A DNA stretch of 64,000 nt from JASGCP01 sp965263285 (GCA_965263285.1 CBDHHD010000016.1:186001-250000), one strand, 5' to 3'; positions 35,590-45,303 are shown, counted from the first letter of the stretch. Translations and numbers: made by a program. The notes: a model not told the origin generated them from the letters alone.

Positions 35590-37203
35590 TTATTTTGCCA
35601 CATGTACCTTTCTTGTTTCTCTTATAACTGTTACCTTTACTTGACCAGGGTAGGTCATTGTTGTTTGAATCTTTTGCGCGATATCAAAACCTAATTTATC
35701 ACTTTCAGCATCAGATATTTTTTGAGACTCTACAATAACCCTTAATTCCCTTCCTGCTTGAATAGCATATACTTTCTCAACCCCATTATAAGCAAGTGCA
35801 ATATTTTCAAGATCTTTTATGCGTTGTATATATTGTTGCATGATTTCTCTACGAGCTCCCGGACGCGCACCACTAATAGCATCACAAGCCTGAACAATGG
35901 GAGCAATTACAAATTGCATCTCTATCTCATCATGATGTGCTCCTATGGCATTTACAACCGAAACATGTTCTCCGTATCTCTCTGCCAACTTAGCCCCTAA
36001 TAATGCATGACTTAATTCGCTTTCTTCATCAGGCACTTTACCTATATCATGCAAAAGCCCGGCGCGCTTTGCCATCTTTGGATTTATACCCAACTCACTC
36101 GCCATAGTAGCACATAAATTGGCCACCTCTCTACTATGCATTAATAAATTTTGTCCATACGATGACCTAAATTGCATCCTTCCAACCATACGAATAAGAT
36201 CTTTATGCAACCCATGAATACCTAATTCTAATGTGGTTCTTTCTCCTATTTCTATCACCTGATCATTTAATTGACGCGCTGTCTTTTCCACCACTTCTTC
36301 AATACGAGCTGGATGAATCCTCCCATCAGTTACAAGACGCTGTAAACTAAGCCTCGCTACTTCTCTTCTCAATGGATCAAAACATGATAATAAAATTGCT
36401 TCAGGAGTATCGTCTATAATAAAATCAACTCCCGTTGCAGCCTCTAAGGCTCTTATATTTCTACCCTCACGGCCTATAATTTGACCCTTCATATCATCCG
36501 AATCTAAATGAAATAGGCTCACTGTATTTTCTATTGTTTGTTCTGCCGCTGTTCGTTGAATGGTTTGAATAATAATTTTTTTAGCCTCTTTATTAGCTTG
36601 TTGTTTAGCCTCATCTATAATACTTTTTTTTATGGCAGTAGCTTTTAAAGACACTTCAGACTTTAACACTTCTAATAATTGCGCTCGTGCTTCATCGGCT
36701 TGTAAACTAGATATTTTTTCTAATCTCATAATGTGCTGCTCTTGATGCTTTTCTAGTTCTGTTCTTTTAAGCTGAATAACTTCATTTTGTTTTTTTAAGT
36801 TTTCTTTTAGCAAATTAACTTCTTTTATTTCTTTATCAATACTTGTTTCTTTTTGATAAAGAGAAATTTCTTTTTGTTTAACCCTGTTTTCTATTTCTAT
36901 TATCTTTTTGTTTTTATCTGCTACTTCTTTTTCATGCTTTAATACTAATTTTGTGAATTTATCTTTTGCTTCTATCTCTGTATCTTTAATAAGATTTGCT
37001 GCTTTTACCTCCGCTTCTTTAAGCAAAATAGTAGCTTTCATTTCTGCCTCTTGTTCTTGTGATTTGGAAGGTTTAATATATAACTTCCCAATTATAAAGC
37101 CAACAATAATGCCAATAAAAGTAAACAAAAACCAAAAAGCAATCAAATATACTGTAGAAAAAACAATAAGTCCAACAGAAAACTGCAATAAAAGTAAATT
37201 CAT
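35590..37203 (-). CDS. rny: Ribonuclease Y
   Basis: 537 residues. An N-terminal membrane helix (about 5-40) is followed by a long coiled coil to about 190, the KH domain (MKGQIIGREGRNIRALEAAT) and the HD domain (MHSREVANL ... GLLHDIGKVPDEE). It is an endoribonuclease that starts mRNA decay at the membrane. A -7 motif TAACTTTG lies at 37242-37249. It ends five bases from zapA, tail to tail. Confidence 0.97.
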   Translation of the reverse strand: MNLLLLQFSVGLIVFSTVYLIAFWFLFTFIGIIVGFIIGKLYIKPSKSQEQEAEMKATILLKEAEVKAANLIKDTEIEAKDKFTKLVLKHEKEVADKNKKIIEIENRVKQKEISLYQKETSIDKEIKEVNLLKENLKKQNEVIQLKRTELEKHQEQHIMRLEKISSLQADEARAQLLEVLKSEVSLKATAIKKSIIDEAKQQANKEAKKIIIQTIQRTAAEQTIENTVSLFHLDSDDMKGQIIGREGRNIRALEAATGVDFIIDDTPEAILLSCFDPLRREVARLSLQRLVTDGRIHPARIEEVVEKTARQLNDQVIEIGERTTLELGIHGLHKDLIRMVGRMQFRSSYGQNLLMHSREVANLCATMASELGINPKMAKRAGLLHDIGKVPDEESELSHALLGAKLAERYGEHVSVVNAIGAHHDEIEMQFVIAPIVQACDAISGARPGARREIMQQYIQRIKDLENIALAYNGVEKVYAIQAGRELRVIVESQKISDAESDKLGFDIAQKIQTTMTYPGQVKVTVIRETRKVHVAK

Positions 37204-37241
37204 AGTAAGTCTAAAAATTAATTACATGATTATAATATATG

Positions 37242-37249
37242 CAAAGTTA
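37242..37249 (-). promoter_or_regulatory. rny promoter -7 motif
   Basis: CAAAGTTA reads TAACTTTG on the minus strand, 39 bases before the ATG. Confidence 0.5.
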
Positions 37250-37392
37250 ATAAATAATTAATTGATTAATTATTTGACATCTACTCAAATAGATAGTAGC
37301 AGTATTATGTTTATTAATAACAGATCATTTCTATTATTTATGATACCCACTCATTAGCATTTTTTGTATTAAAAGCACAAGTCAAATATTAC

Positions 37393-38793
37393 TTAGCTAA
37401 AAAATATCCCATATAGAAACTGGTAAGCGATAGTAAAATAGATAATAATTCCCGTAACATCTACAAGGGTAGCAACAAAGGGAGCAGACGAAACAGCAGG
37501 ATCTGCACCTAATTTCTTTAATACAATAGGGAGCATAGCACCGCAAATAGTTCCCCACATTACAACGCCTACTACAGCAGAGCTTACAGCACAAGCAATA
37601 ATTAACCAATGAATGCCATAAACACCCGGCAATACAAAATGCCATATACCAATACGCATAAAAGCAAGACAAGCCAATACGCTTCCTAACAAGAAACCTG
37701 AAATGATTTCTTTTCGAAATACAAGCCACCAATCAACTAATTTCACCTCTCCAATTGCCATAGACTGAATAATAAGTGTACTTGCTTGAGAACCACTATT
37801 GCCTCCACTAGACATAATAAGGGGCAAAAACAGCGATAACACTACTGCTCTAGATATTTCTTTTTCAAAATATCCCATTGCTGTAGCGGTAAGCATTTCT
37901 CCCAAAAACAAAAACACAAGCCAGCTGATTCTCTTTTTAAATAGCTTAAGTAAGGGGATAGTTAAATAAGGTTCATCTAATACTTCAGTGGCTCCTATTT
38001 TTTGCATATCCTCACTAAATTCTTCTTTTGCTACCCAAAGAATATCATCAACAGTTACAATACCTAATAACTTTTTTTGGTCATCAACAACGGGCAAAGC
38101 AACCCTATTATTCATCTTAAAAGCATTATAGGCTATTTCTTGGTCTTCGTTTGCATTTAAGGTAATTATCCTTCCATCCATTAAGCATTCTTGTACTGTT
38201 TTATGCGGCTCTGCCAAAATAAGATCTCGAATGGTAAAATCATCAATCAACTCCCCATCATTGCTAATTACATAGATCACATCAATTGTTTCGCTGTTCT
38301 TTGCTCCGCTTCTTATCTTATTGAGCACTTCTTCTGCTGTGTTGTAAGGATAGGTGTATATATAATCAGGTGTCATTAAACGACCCACACTAGATTCAGG
38401 ATAATCCAAAAGCGATAATGTAATTTTTCTTTCTTCAGGGGTAAGCAATTTTAATAACTCTCGGATAGTAGGCTTGGGAAGATCTTTTAAGAAATTAATT
38501 CTATCATCTGGAGATAGTTCATTTAGCAATTCAGCACTCTTGGCAGCAGGAATAGCTTCAATAATTAACTTTTGAAGATGTATGTCGATAATTTTAAAGA
38601 CTTTACTAGCCCTTTTAATACTAAGCAATGGGATCACTTGACTAATATAGTCAGGCTCTTCTTGAATAATAAATGCTACGTCACTAATGTTAGAATTATT
38701 AAGAAATTCTCCTAATGCTATTTCATTAATAGGTACTTCTTTTACAAAACTATTAAACTTTAATAAAATAGAAGATTGCAAATCATCCGACAT
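37393..38793 (-). CDS. mgtE: Magnesium transporter MgtE
   Basis: 466 residues in the MgtE order: an N-terminal superhelical domain (LNELSPDDRINFLKDLP, LLDYPESSVGRLMTPDYI), a CBS pair (about 135-255) and five membrane helices. The conserved channel motifs SSGGNSGSQASTLI and the final PFVATLVDVTGIIIYF carry the Mg-binding Asp. It is a Mg2+-gated Mg2+ channel. A -7 motif CAAAAGTA (TACTTTTG) lies at 38826-38833. No M-box-like leader is visible. Confidence 0.96.
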   Translation of the reverse strand: MSDDLQSSILLKFNSFVKEVPINEIALGEFLNNSNISDVAFIIQEEPDYISQVIPLLSIKRASKVFKIIDIHLQKLIIEAIPAAKSAELLNELSPDDRINFLKDLPKPTIRELLKLLTPEERKITLSLLDYPESSVGRLMTPDYIYTYPYNTAEEVLNKIRSGAKNSETIDVIYVISNDGELIDDFTIRDLILAEPHKTVQECLMDGRIITLNANEDQEIAYNAFKMNNRVALPVVDDQKKLLGIVTVDDILWVAKEEFSEDMQKIGATEVLDEPYLTIPLLKLFKKRISWLVFLFLGEMLTATAMGYFEKEISRAVVLSLFLPLIMSSGGNSGSQASTLIIQSMAIGEVKLVDWWLVFRKEIISGFLLGSVLACLAFMRIGIWHFVLPGVYGIHWLIIACAVSSAVVGVVMWGTICGAMLPIVLKKLGADPAVSSAPFVATLVDVTGIIIYFTIAYQFLYGIFFS

Positions 38794-38931
38794 AATATAA
38801 AAGGTTAATCTATTATATAATATTGCAAAAGTACTTTTTCTATTTTGAAAACAAGCATTAAAATAATATTTTTAAAAATCATAAGCAAATACTTACATAT
38901 TATATTCGCATTCATTTTTTAGGCTACATCT

Positions 38932-39462
38932 TTTTTTAAGGTGCTGGGGGGGGTATTTGTGTTTTTTGTAATGACTCAGGTATAGGTTCATCATTTATTT
39001 TTTATATCCTTTTCTTTCGGCATAACGATTTTTTTAGTGAGCAGGTATTAAAATACACCTTTTTTTTGTAATGACTCAGGTATAGATTCATCATTTATTT
39101 TTTATATCTTTTTCTTTCTTTTGTCTTGATACAAAAGAAAGAAACAAAGAAAAAATCAAGCCTGCAGATAAAGAGCTACAAAACTACGGCTCGCTACGCT
39201 AGCGAGAATGAATGGGAGGCGGTTAGGTATGAATCGTTATGATGAGCTTATCCATCGTGATCTTTTATGCACATACTTTATGCTCATCATAACGATTCAT
39301 ATATAAAAATGTCCGCCTCCACATTCTCGCTGGTCGCTTCGCTCACCTCGTTTTGTAACGCTCTTTATCTGAGGGCAGTCCTCATCAGATAGTTCCTATT
39401 ATTTCCATGTTTATATTTATTTAATAATCCATGCTTCCAGCACCTCAAAAAAAGATGTAGCC
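38932..39462 (-). mobile_element. Palindromic MITE-like element, copy I, with 8-bp duplication
   Basis: Ends GGCTACATCTTTTTTTAAGG and AAAAAAAGATGTAGCC, bounded by perfect direct repeats ATTTTTTA (38924-38931 and 39463-39470). Inside, a type-2 end (GGCATAACGATTTTTTTAGT at 39019) and a tandem copy of the neighbouring about 90 bases have been added, making it longer (531 bp). Confidence 0.92.
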
Positions 39463-39470
39463 ATTTTTTA

Positions 39471-39632
39471 TATCTTTTCCCTTCTTAGTTAATTTTCATA
39501 CCAAACAAAACAATCTCCCCCTACAAAAACCATGTAGAAACGCAGGGGCTTACCTTAATATAGAGTAGTACTCTTAGCTACCAAACAAAGGCAACATGTG
39601 TTTCTACAACAACTATTGCGACTAATATAAGA
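39471..39632. other. Intergenic stretch after copy I
   Basis: Contains a distant inverted repeat, TGTAGAAAC (about 39532) with GTTTCTACA (about 39598), and a GC-rich patch ACGCAGGGGCTTACC. No coding sequence seen. Confidence 0.35.
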
Positions 39633-40091
39633 TTATATATAATCTGGGAATGTGTATAATGTTTGAGGAGGGCTTTGCTGTATATCCCATCCCATGGTAT
39701 TTACTCCATTTGTAAGAATAATATATCTAATTTTCCATTGTTGATAGTAAGACAAAGCTTGTAAAAATGTATTTTGACTAATAGGGCAAGTAGCTTTTTT
39801 ACATTCTATAAGCAACCAAGGTTGTGTATGCTTAAAAACAACAATATCTACTCGTTTCATAGAAGTGGGGGAAGTATGAGATAATAGATAGTTGGGCATA
39901 GACTTTTCAATTGCAATCATACTATGGGGGTATTTTTTTGTTTGCAACATATATTGAATAATATTTTGCCTTACCCATTCTTCTGGGCTTAAAACTACCC
40001 ACTTTTTACGAATATCATCAAAGATAGTTTTTCGCTTATTAGATTCTTCTATTCTAAAGGGGTGGTTTTGTATAAAGTTAATAGATATCAT
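39633..40091 (-). CDS. HsdR N-terminal-domain-like nuclease-fold protein
   Basis: 152 residues resembling the stand-alone type I restriction HsdR N-terminal (HSDR_N_2) proteins common in Bacteroidota. Visible are WVRQNIIQYM, the acidic strand KRVDIVVFK and LLIECKK, a PD-(D/E)XK-like D...ExK arrangement, then LQALSYYQQW and YIILTNG. No methylase or specificity subunit is adjacent, so this is probably a housekeeping or repair-type protein rather than a type I system. The start overlaps the stop of the upstream gene as TAATG. Confidence 0.75.
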   Translation of the reverse strand: MISINFIQNHPFRIEESNKRKTIFDDIRKKWVVLSPEEWVRQNIIQYMLQTKKYPHSMIAIEKSMPNYLLSHTSPTSMKRVDIVVFKHTQPWLLIECKKATCPISQNTFLQALSYYQQWKIRYIILTNGVNTMGWDIQQSPPQTLYTFPDYI

Positions 40092-40654
40092 TAAGGTAAG
40101 AGTTTTTTAATCATTAGCATCAATTGTTGATATATGTCGATAGGTTTAAAAGTGCGCCAATTCTCCATATTATACAACACAATGCTTTTATGTAAATGTA
40201 TTAAGCAAAAATCATGTTGTGTAGCAATAGGCATATTCAAATAAATAATCCACCCTTCTAATGTATCAATATCCTCTATCCATTCATTATAATAATCTTT
40301 ATCACCTGCATGGAAATTAAATACATTTTCTGTGATAAAAATAAATTTTCCAATCTTTTCATTAATGAGATGATCAATGATATTTCTTTTAAGTGAAGCA
40401 ATATCATTTTCAATAGCATCATTCCATTCACCTAACATTTCTATAATAGCAAAACCAAGTTCATAGTGAATATATAATATCTTTATATATAAGGTTTCAC
40501 TTCCAAACGAATCCCATGAAGGATGTATATAATAATTATAGATAGACTCATTGTATTCTATATTATTATGCTTTCTTCTATGAAATGGATTTTTTTTATC
40601 CATTTTAGCATTATATATGTATTCCCACTTATAAAAAGGTTCTATATCATGCAT
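40091..40654 (-). CDS. Conserved hypothetical protein, coupled to the HsdR-N-like gene
   Basis: 187 residues, acidic and aromatic-rich, no membrane segments. I recognise no named family. Notable parts are HPSWDSFGSETLYIKILYIHYELGF and a C-terminal WRTFKPIDIYQQLMLMIKK. Its stop overlaps the ATG of the nuclease-fold gene (TAATG), so the two are translated together. CAAATATA at 40671-40678 reads TATATTTG, a -7 motif just upstream. Confidence 0.65.
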   Translation of the reverse strand: MHDIEPFYKWEYIYNAKMDKKNPFHRRKHNNIEYNESIYNYYIHPSWDSFGSETLYIKILYIHYELGFAIIEMLGEWNDAIENDIASLKRNIIDHLINEKIGKFIFITENVFNFHAGDKDYYNEWIEDIDTLEGWIIYLNMPIATQHDFCLIHLHKSIVLYNMENWRTFKPIDIYQQLMLMIKKLLP

Positions 40655-40739
40655 ATAGTAATTTATAATACAAATATAATTTTTTGTACTTATTAAAGCA
40701 TAAGTTAATTTTCATTTTATGTTATCTTTATTATATATT

Positions 40740-40841
40740 GAGACAAAAGAAAGAAAAGGATATAAAAAACGAGTATGAACCTATACATGAGTAGTTGCCA
40801 TTTATTAAAAACCTCTTAGCAACTGAAAAAAGGATGTAGCC
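40740..40841 (+). repeat. MITE right-end fragment
   Basis: GACAAAAGAAAGAAAAGGAT through CTCTTAGCAACTGAAAAAAG to GGATGTAGCC. It is the last about 100 bases of a longer-variant copy. Confidence 0.8.
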
Positions 40842-40960
40842 CAAAAAAACTATTTTTTTTGAAAATGTCCACTCTTTTTTCGTATTTATAAAACTTCACA
40901 CAACAATTATACAAAAAACAATTACCTTTGCACTTCCTTACTAAAATCTAAATAAATTTT

Positions 40961-42884
40961 ATGCCAAAGAATTTTTTAATCGTATTAAGTTTAATCGTAT
41001 TGATGGCTTGAAAGAAAGCAAACAACATCACTCCATCTACTCCTGCCAATAATCTTATAAATACAGCTTATACACCTCAAAATGTTTTAATTGGTTCGGA
41101 TAGTAACAAATTTGTTTTTAATTTATCAAACATAAAAAATAACACTAATAACAATAGCAAGGTTAATAGTAACTTCAAATTACCAAGTAAAAATTAGTGA
41201 TGTCATCACTTACCAAGGTGTAAAATATCCTGCCAATACCACATGTAACATTACAACAAATAGTAATGGCCAGGTTGTTTTTTATTATAATCCCCCCGCT
41301 AATTTAAACGGCACTACAAAACAAATCAACTTTACTTTTACCAATACAACACAAACAATTTCTGCTTCAGTACACATACAAACTGGTTTTGTAATTAACC
41401 CTTATGCAAACAACTACAATACAAATACTTCAGATACAGGGGCATTTATTTCAAATATTATATCAGACGGCATTACACCAAGAAGTTATATATATACCAT
41501 ACCCACAACCGATAGTATCTATGACTATCAAAAACAACGACTATTGAACCTTAACAACCCCTATGATAATCTTACATCAAAATCATCCGCTTCTCAAATA
41601 GCTTTTAACTTAGGATTGACAACTAAATCTGTTAACGATACTAATAACGGCAATATAAACAGAACAGCCGATTGCATTTAATGTAGCCACAGGCAATTGG
41701 GGCTTTAGTATTAGCGCCAGCACGGTAAACCCAAATATAACAATAAACGATACAGGAACCATCCACTTAAGAATAAAGTCTGACGGATCTATTGCAAGAA
41801 CTTATGTTCTCTATCCTGCTATTGCAGATAGCATTTTATATAATAATACCTTATACAATAATGGCAAAGCTATCAGCTTATTTACAAGCGCTACTATTGA
41901 CACAACTATTAACCTTGGCTTTATCACTAAAATAGCAAGCAATAGAACTCACTTAACTTGTTGGTTAAAGATCTAAGCAATACTTCTCAAAGTGCGAGTG
42001 CGAGTTTTAATATACAATCATCATCTGCTATTGGCATAGCAGTGGGTTTTGATAGTATTTATCGCACACAAGACGGGGGACAAACTTGGACAAAAGTATT
42101 TAATAGTAATAATTTTGGTTTTTCTGCTGTTGCTTTTTCATCTGCTACTAATGGCGTGGTGGTGGCGAGTGATACTATTTATCGTACACAAGACGGAGGA
42201 CAAACTTGGAAACAAGTATTTAATAGTAATAACTTTATTCTTTTTGCTGTTGCTTTTTCATCTACTACTAATGGCGTGGCAGTGGGAAATAATGCTATCT
42301 ATCACACACAAGATGGGGGGCAAAATTGGACACACATATTTAATAATCTTGATGATTATTTTTCTGCTGTTGCTTTTTCATCTGGCACTAATGGCGTGGT
42401 AGCGACAAATAAACCTGCTGCTATTTATCGCACACAAAACGGAGGACAAACTTGGACAAAAGTATTTAATAGTAATAATTTTAGTTTTTCTGCTGTTGCT
42501 TTTTCATCTACTACTAATGGTGTGGCGGTGGGATATGGTGGTATTATTTATAGAACACAAGATGGGGGACAAACTTGGACACAAATATTTAATAGTGATA
42601 ATTTTAGTTTTTCTGCTATTACTTTCTCATCTGCTACTAATGGTGTGGCGGTGGGATATGGTGGTATTTATAGAACACGAGATGGAGGACAAACTTGGAC
42701 ACAAGTGTTAAATAGTAATAATTTTGTTTTTTCTGCTGTTGCTTTTTCATCTGCTACTAATGGTGTGGCGGTGGGATATGGCGGCATTATTTATAGAACA
42801 CAAGATGGAGGACAAACTTGGACACAAGTATTTGGCAGTAGTATTATTGCTTTTACTAGTATCACTTTTACTCCTTCAAATTAG
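40961..42884 (+). pseudogene. Broken lipoprotein gene with seven beta-propeller repeats
   Basis: The frame starts MPKNFLIVLSLIVLMA, a lipoprotein signal, but the lipobox cysteine codon is TGA, followed by KKANN. The frame then shifts near 41165, 41665 and 41970, each time continuing a recognisable Asn/Thr-rich protein (ISDVITYQGVKYPA; QPIAFNVATGNWGFS). The last part, open from 41958, encodes seven units of about 40 residues with the core IYRTQDGGQTW...VFNSNNFxFSAVAFSSATNG, a YCF48/sialidase-like seven-bladed propeller. With a stop and several shifts it is almost certainly not made whole. The repeat region alone stays open. Confidence 0.8.
42060..42860 (+). repeat. Tandem repeats encoding propeller blades
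   Basis: Seven direct repeats of about 120-126 bases, each containing a CAAACTTGGACA-like block and TTTCATCTGCTACTAATGG. Several units are nearly identical at the DNA level, which points to recent duplication or gene conversion. Confidence 0.85.
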
Positions 42885-42916
42885 GCTTACAGATTTTCGT
42901 AAATATCGTTTAACTC

Positions 42917-43352
42917 GGCTACATCTTTTTTTGAAGTGCTGGAAGCATGGATTATTAAATACATATAAACATAGAAATAATAGGAAATATCTGATGGGGA
43001 CTGCCCTCAGATAAAGAGCGTTACAAAACGAGGTGAGCGAAGCGACCAGCGAGAATGTGGGACGGAAGTTTTTATATATGGATCGTTATGATGAGCATAA
43101 AGTATGTACATAAAAGATACCTATGGATAAGCTCATCATAACGATTCATACCTAACCGCCTCCCCTTCATTCTCGCTAGCGTAGCGAGCCGTAGTTTTGT
43201 AGCTCTTTATCTGCAGGCTTGATTTTTTCTTTGTTTCTTTCTTTTGTATCAAGACAAAAGAAAGAAAAAGATATAAAAAACGAGTATGAACCTATACATG
43301 AGTAGTTGCCATTTATTAAAAACCTCTTAGCACCTGAAAAAAGGATGTAGCC
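42917..43352 (+). mobile_element. Palindromic MITE-like element, copy J (hybrid ends)
   Basis: The left end is the short variant (GGCTACATCTTTTTTTGAAG) and the right end the long variant (CTCTTAGCACCTGAAAAAAG ... GATGTAGCC). Arms and central hairpin are complete. Hybrid ends suggest recombination between copies. No 8-bp duplication is seen (gtttaact / tgttgtta). Confidence 0.85.
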
Positions 43353-43390
43353 TGTTGTTAGCTTAATAAATTTTTAATTAATTTTGTATT

Positions 43391-43771
43391 ATGGACATGA
43401 ACGAAATAGGACAAGAATATAATAAGCTACCCCAAGAAACAAGAGAGATAATTATTAAATTTATAGAACATAAAACCGATTTGGATATGCAACAAGTAAT
43501 AACTAAAATAGATGATTTTAGCAATAGAATAAATGATTTTAGCAATAAAATAAATGATTTTAGCAATAGAATGGATAGGGATATACAAGGGTTAAATAAA
43601 GATATACAAGGACTTGAAAAAAATACCAATATTCAAATACAAGGATTTGAAAAAAGTACAAATAATCAAATACAATCACTTGAAAAAAGTAATAATAGTC
43701 TAAAATGGTTTATTGGAATTTTTGGTTCGATCATTACCATTTTACTTGCTATTCTTGCATTTAAACATTAG
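43391..43771 (+). CDS. Coiled-coil protein with C-terminal membrane anchor
   Basis: 126 residues. A charged N-terminal helix is followed by a coiled coil built from short repeats (RINDFSNKINDFSNRM; DIQGLNKDIQGLEKN; QIQGFEKSTNNQIQSLEKS) and one membrane helix, FIGIFGSIITILLAILAF, at the end. It resembles small DUF1640-like or tail-anchored coiled-coil proteins. TAATTTTG at 43379-43386 sits immediately before the ATG. Function unknown. Confidence 0.6.
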   Translation: MDMNEIGQEYNKLPQETREIIIKFIEHKTDLDMQQVITKIDDFSNRINDFSNKINDFSNRMDRDIQGLNKDIQGLEKNTNIQIQGFEKSTNNQIQSLEKSNNSLKWFIGIFGSIITILLAILAFKH

Positions 43772-44072
43772 CTTTATTTCTTTTTTATATTCTTTGGTAT
43801 CAGAGCTTCTATTATTCTATTAGCCCTGATACCTATACGACAAGTTAAATGCTTGTCTATTATTTTTCCTTTTCTTCCATCGTCGTTTTCCGTTGCTTTT
43901 TGCTCCTCTATTAAATAAGCTACATTATTTTGACTCTTCTCATAATTTTTTTTACCCCCAAAAAAAATACAAACCAACAACAACTTTTCCAAAAATTATT
44001 TTTTTCCATCTTACTTCTTTATGTACGCTAACAACAATTAGTTAATTAATTTTACTTTTCAATAATCCTTCC
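43772..44072. other. Intergenic stretch before trmB
   Basis: A 72-codon minus-strand frame (43992-43774) with RKGKIIDKHLTCRIGIRANR has no family match by eye and no promoter. It may be a decayed gene. Nothing else seen. Confidence 0.35.
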
Positions 44073-44774
44073 ATGCCCAAAAAAAAGCTCCTTCGTTATA
44101 CGCAAATAAAAGAAATGCCCAATGTATTAGAATTTGCGTCATGGGCGCAGGGGCAATGGAGCTTGCTTTTTAACAATACAAACCCTATTATAGAGTTGGC
44201 ATGCGGACGAGGCGAGTATAGTATTAGCTTAGCAAAGAAAAACCCACAAAATAACTATATTGGCATTGACATAAAAGGAGATAGACTTTGCATAGGAGCA
44301 CACCGCGCTATAGAAGAAAAAATAAACAATGTTATGTTTTTACGCATTCAAATAGAAAATATAACCAACTATTTCTCTTCACAAGAAATAACGGCTATAT
44401 GGCTTACCTATCCCGACCCTTATCTTGAACTATCAAGAGCAAAGAAACGACTCACTCACCCCCGCTTTTTACGATTATACTACCCCCTTTTAAAACCACA
44501 AGGCACTATTCAATTAAAAACAGATAGCCCTGTTTTATTTTCCTTTACTAAAAAAGTACTGTTGCTATACAGCTTACCTATACTCTCTAATAGCGAAGAC
44601 AACCTCTTTGCAACAAAAGAAGAAAAAGACGATCTAAGCATATCCACTTATTACGAAAAATTAGATATCGCAGGAGCTAATAAAATATTCTATCTTAAAT
44701 TTTCTTTACCTTTGATGCCTGCAAAAGAAAAAGATATCGCCTTAAAAAAATGGATATACCATGAACAAGCATAA
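44073..44774 (+). CDS. trmB: tRNA (guanosine(46)-N7)-methyltransferase
   Basis: 233 residues. The SAM-binding motif is IELACGRGEYSISLAK, then YIGIDIKGDR, and the catalytic-type WLTYPDPYLE with KKRLTHPRFL. The family normally has PDPWPK or close; here it is PDPYLELSRAKKR, as in other Bacteroidota. It methylates G46 of the tRNA variable loop. The end overlaps the DUF5522 gene by 14 bases, the first of a chain of overlapping small genes. Confidence 0.93.
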   Translation: MPKKKLLRYTQIKEMPNVLEFASWAQGQWSLLFNNTNPIIELACGRGEYSISLAKKNPQNNYIGIDIKGDRLCIGAHRAIEEKINNVMFLRIQIENITNYFSSQEITAIWLTYPDPYLELSRAKKRLTHPRFLRLYYPLLKPQGTIQLKTDSPVLFSFTKKVLLLYSLPILSNSEDNLFATKEEKDDLSISTYYEKLDIAGANKIFYLKFSLPLMPAKEKDIALKKWIYHEQA

Positions 44775-44961
44775 CACAAACGAAGAAATAGATAGCTATA
44801 GTCAAGAAGGACTGGTTATTTTTACAGCAACTTATCTATTAAAACGAGGATATTGCTGTGGAAATGGCTGTAAACATTGTCCTTATGAATATAAAAATGT
44901 AACTGATGAAACTCGAAAAAAACAATTACAAGAACGCGCAAAAAATAGAGAAAATATATAA
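44761..44961 (+). CDS. DUF5522 family small Cys-rich protein
   Basis: 66 residues with the family core LLKRGYCCGNGCKHCPY, probably a metal-binding cysteine cluster (CC-x3-C-x2-C). It overlaps trmB by 14 bases and the alkyltransferase-like gene by 56 bases. Its function is not known. The fixed location beside tRNA/DNA modification genes suggests a nucleic-acid-related role, as inference. Confidence 0.8.
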   Translation: MNKHNTNEEIDSYSQEGLVIFTATYLLKRGYCCGNGCKHCPYEYKNVTDETRKKQLQERAKNRENI

Positions 44962-45286
44962 ACAAACGGCATTTGAAGACATCTATGAAGTAGTAAGGCA
45001 TATTCCTCGAGGAAGAGTAACCTCCTATAGTGCTATTGCACAATACATAGGCAAGTCTAAAGCAGCTCGCATGGTAGGCTGGGCAATGAATCTATCCCAT
45101 ACTGTTATACCCCCTGTTCCTGCACATAGGGTAGTAAACTATAAAGGCATCTTAACAGGTAGTGCACATTTCTATCCACCTTCTAGAATGAAAACACTAT
45201 TAGAAAGCGAAGGGATAACAATAAAAAATAATACTGTGCAAGATTTTCAAGAAGTATTCTGGGATCCCTCTATATCTTTGCTTTAA
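44906..45286 (+). CDS. Alkyltransferase-like protein (MGMT fold, no catalytic Cys)
   Basis: 126 residues from the ATG at 44906, the only ATG available before the domain. It has the O6-alkylguanine transferase DNA-binding fold (YEVVRHIPRGRVTSYSAIAQYIG, ARMVGWAMN), but the acceptor motif PCHRV is PAHRV (Ala73). Such ATL proteins bind O6-alkylguanine, flip it out and mark it for nucleotide excision repair instead of removing the group. The gene overlaps DUF5522 by 56 bases in another frame. Confidence 0.88.
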   Translation: MKLEKNNYKNAQKIEKIYKQTAFEDIYEVVRHIPRGRVTSYSAIAQYIGKSKAARMVGWAMNLSHTVIPPVPAHRVVNYKGILTGSAHFYPPSRMKTLLESEGITIKNNTVQDFQEVFWDPSISLL

Positions 45287-45303
45287 TTTTTTTTATATTA
45301 AAA

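Noticed and set aside
37397..37732. Cys-rich 111-codon minus-strand ORF
   Set aside because: Antisense-frame shadow of mgtE; the Cys content follows from the frame shift of membrane-helix codons.
40961..41015. TGA at the lipobox as a possible selenocysteine or recoded stop
   Set aside because: Several later frameshifts in the same gene and normal TGA stops elsewhere make simple gene decay the better explanation.
43774..43992. 72-codon minus-strand ORF with many Lys/Arg
   Set aside because: No family resemblance, no promoter, and stop directly at the end of the convergent gene; not strong enough to call.
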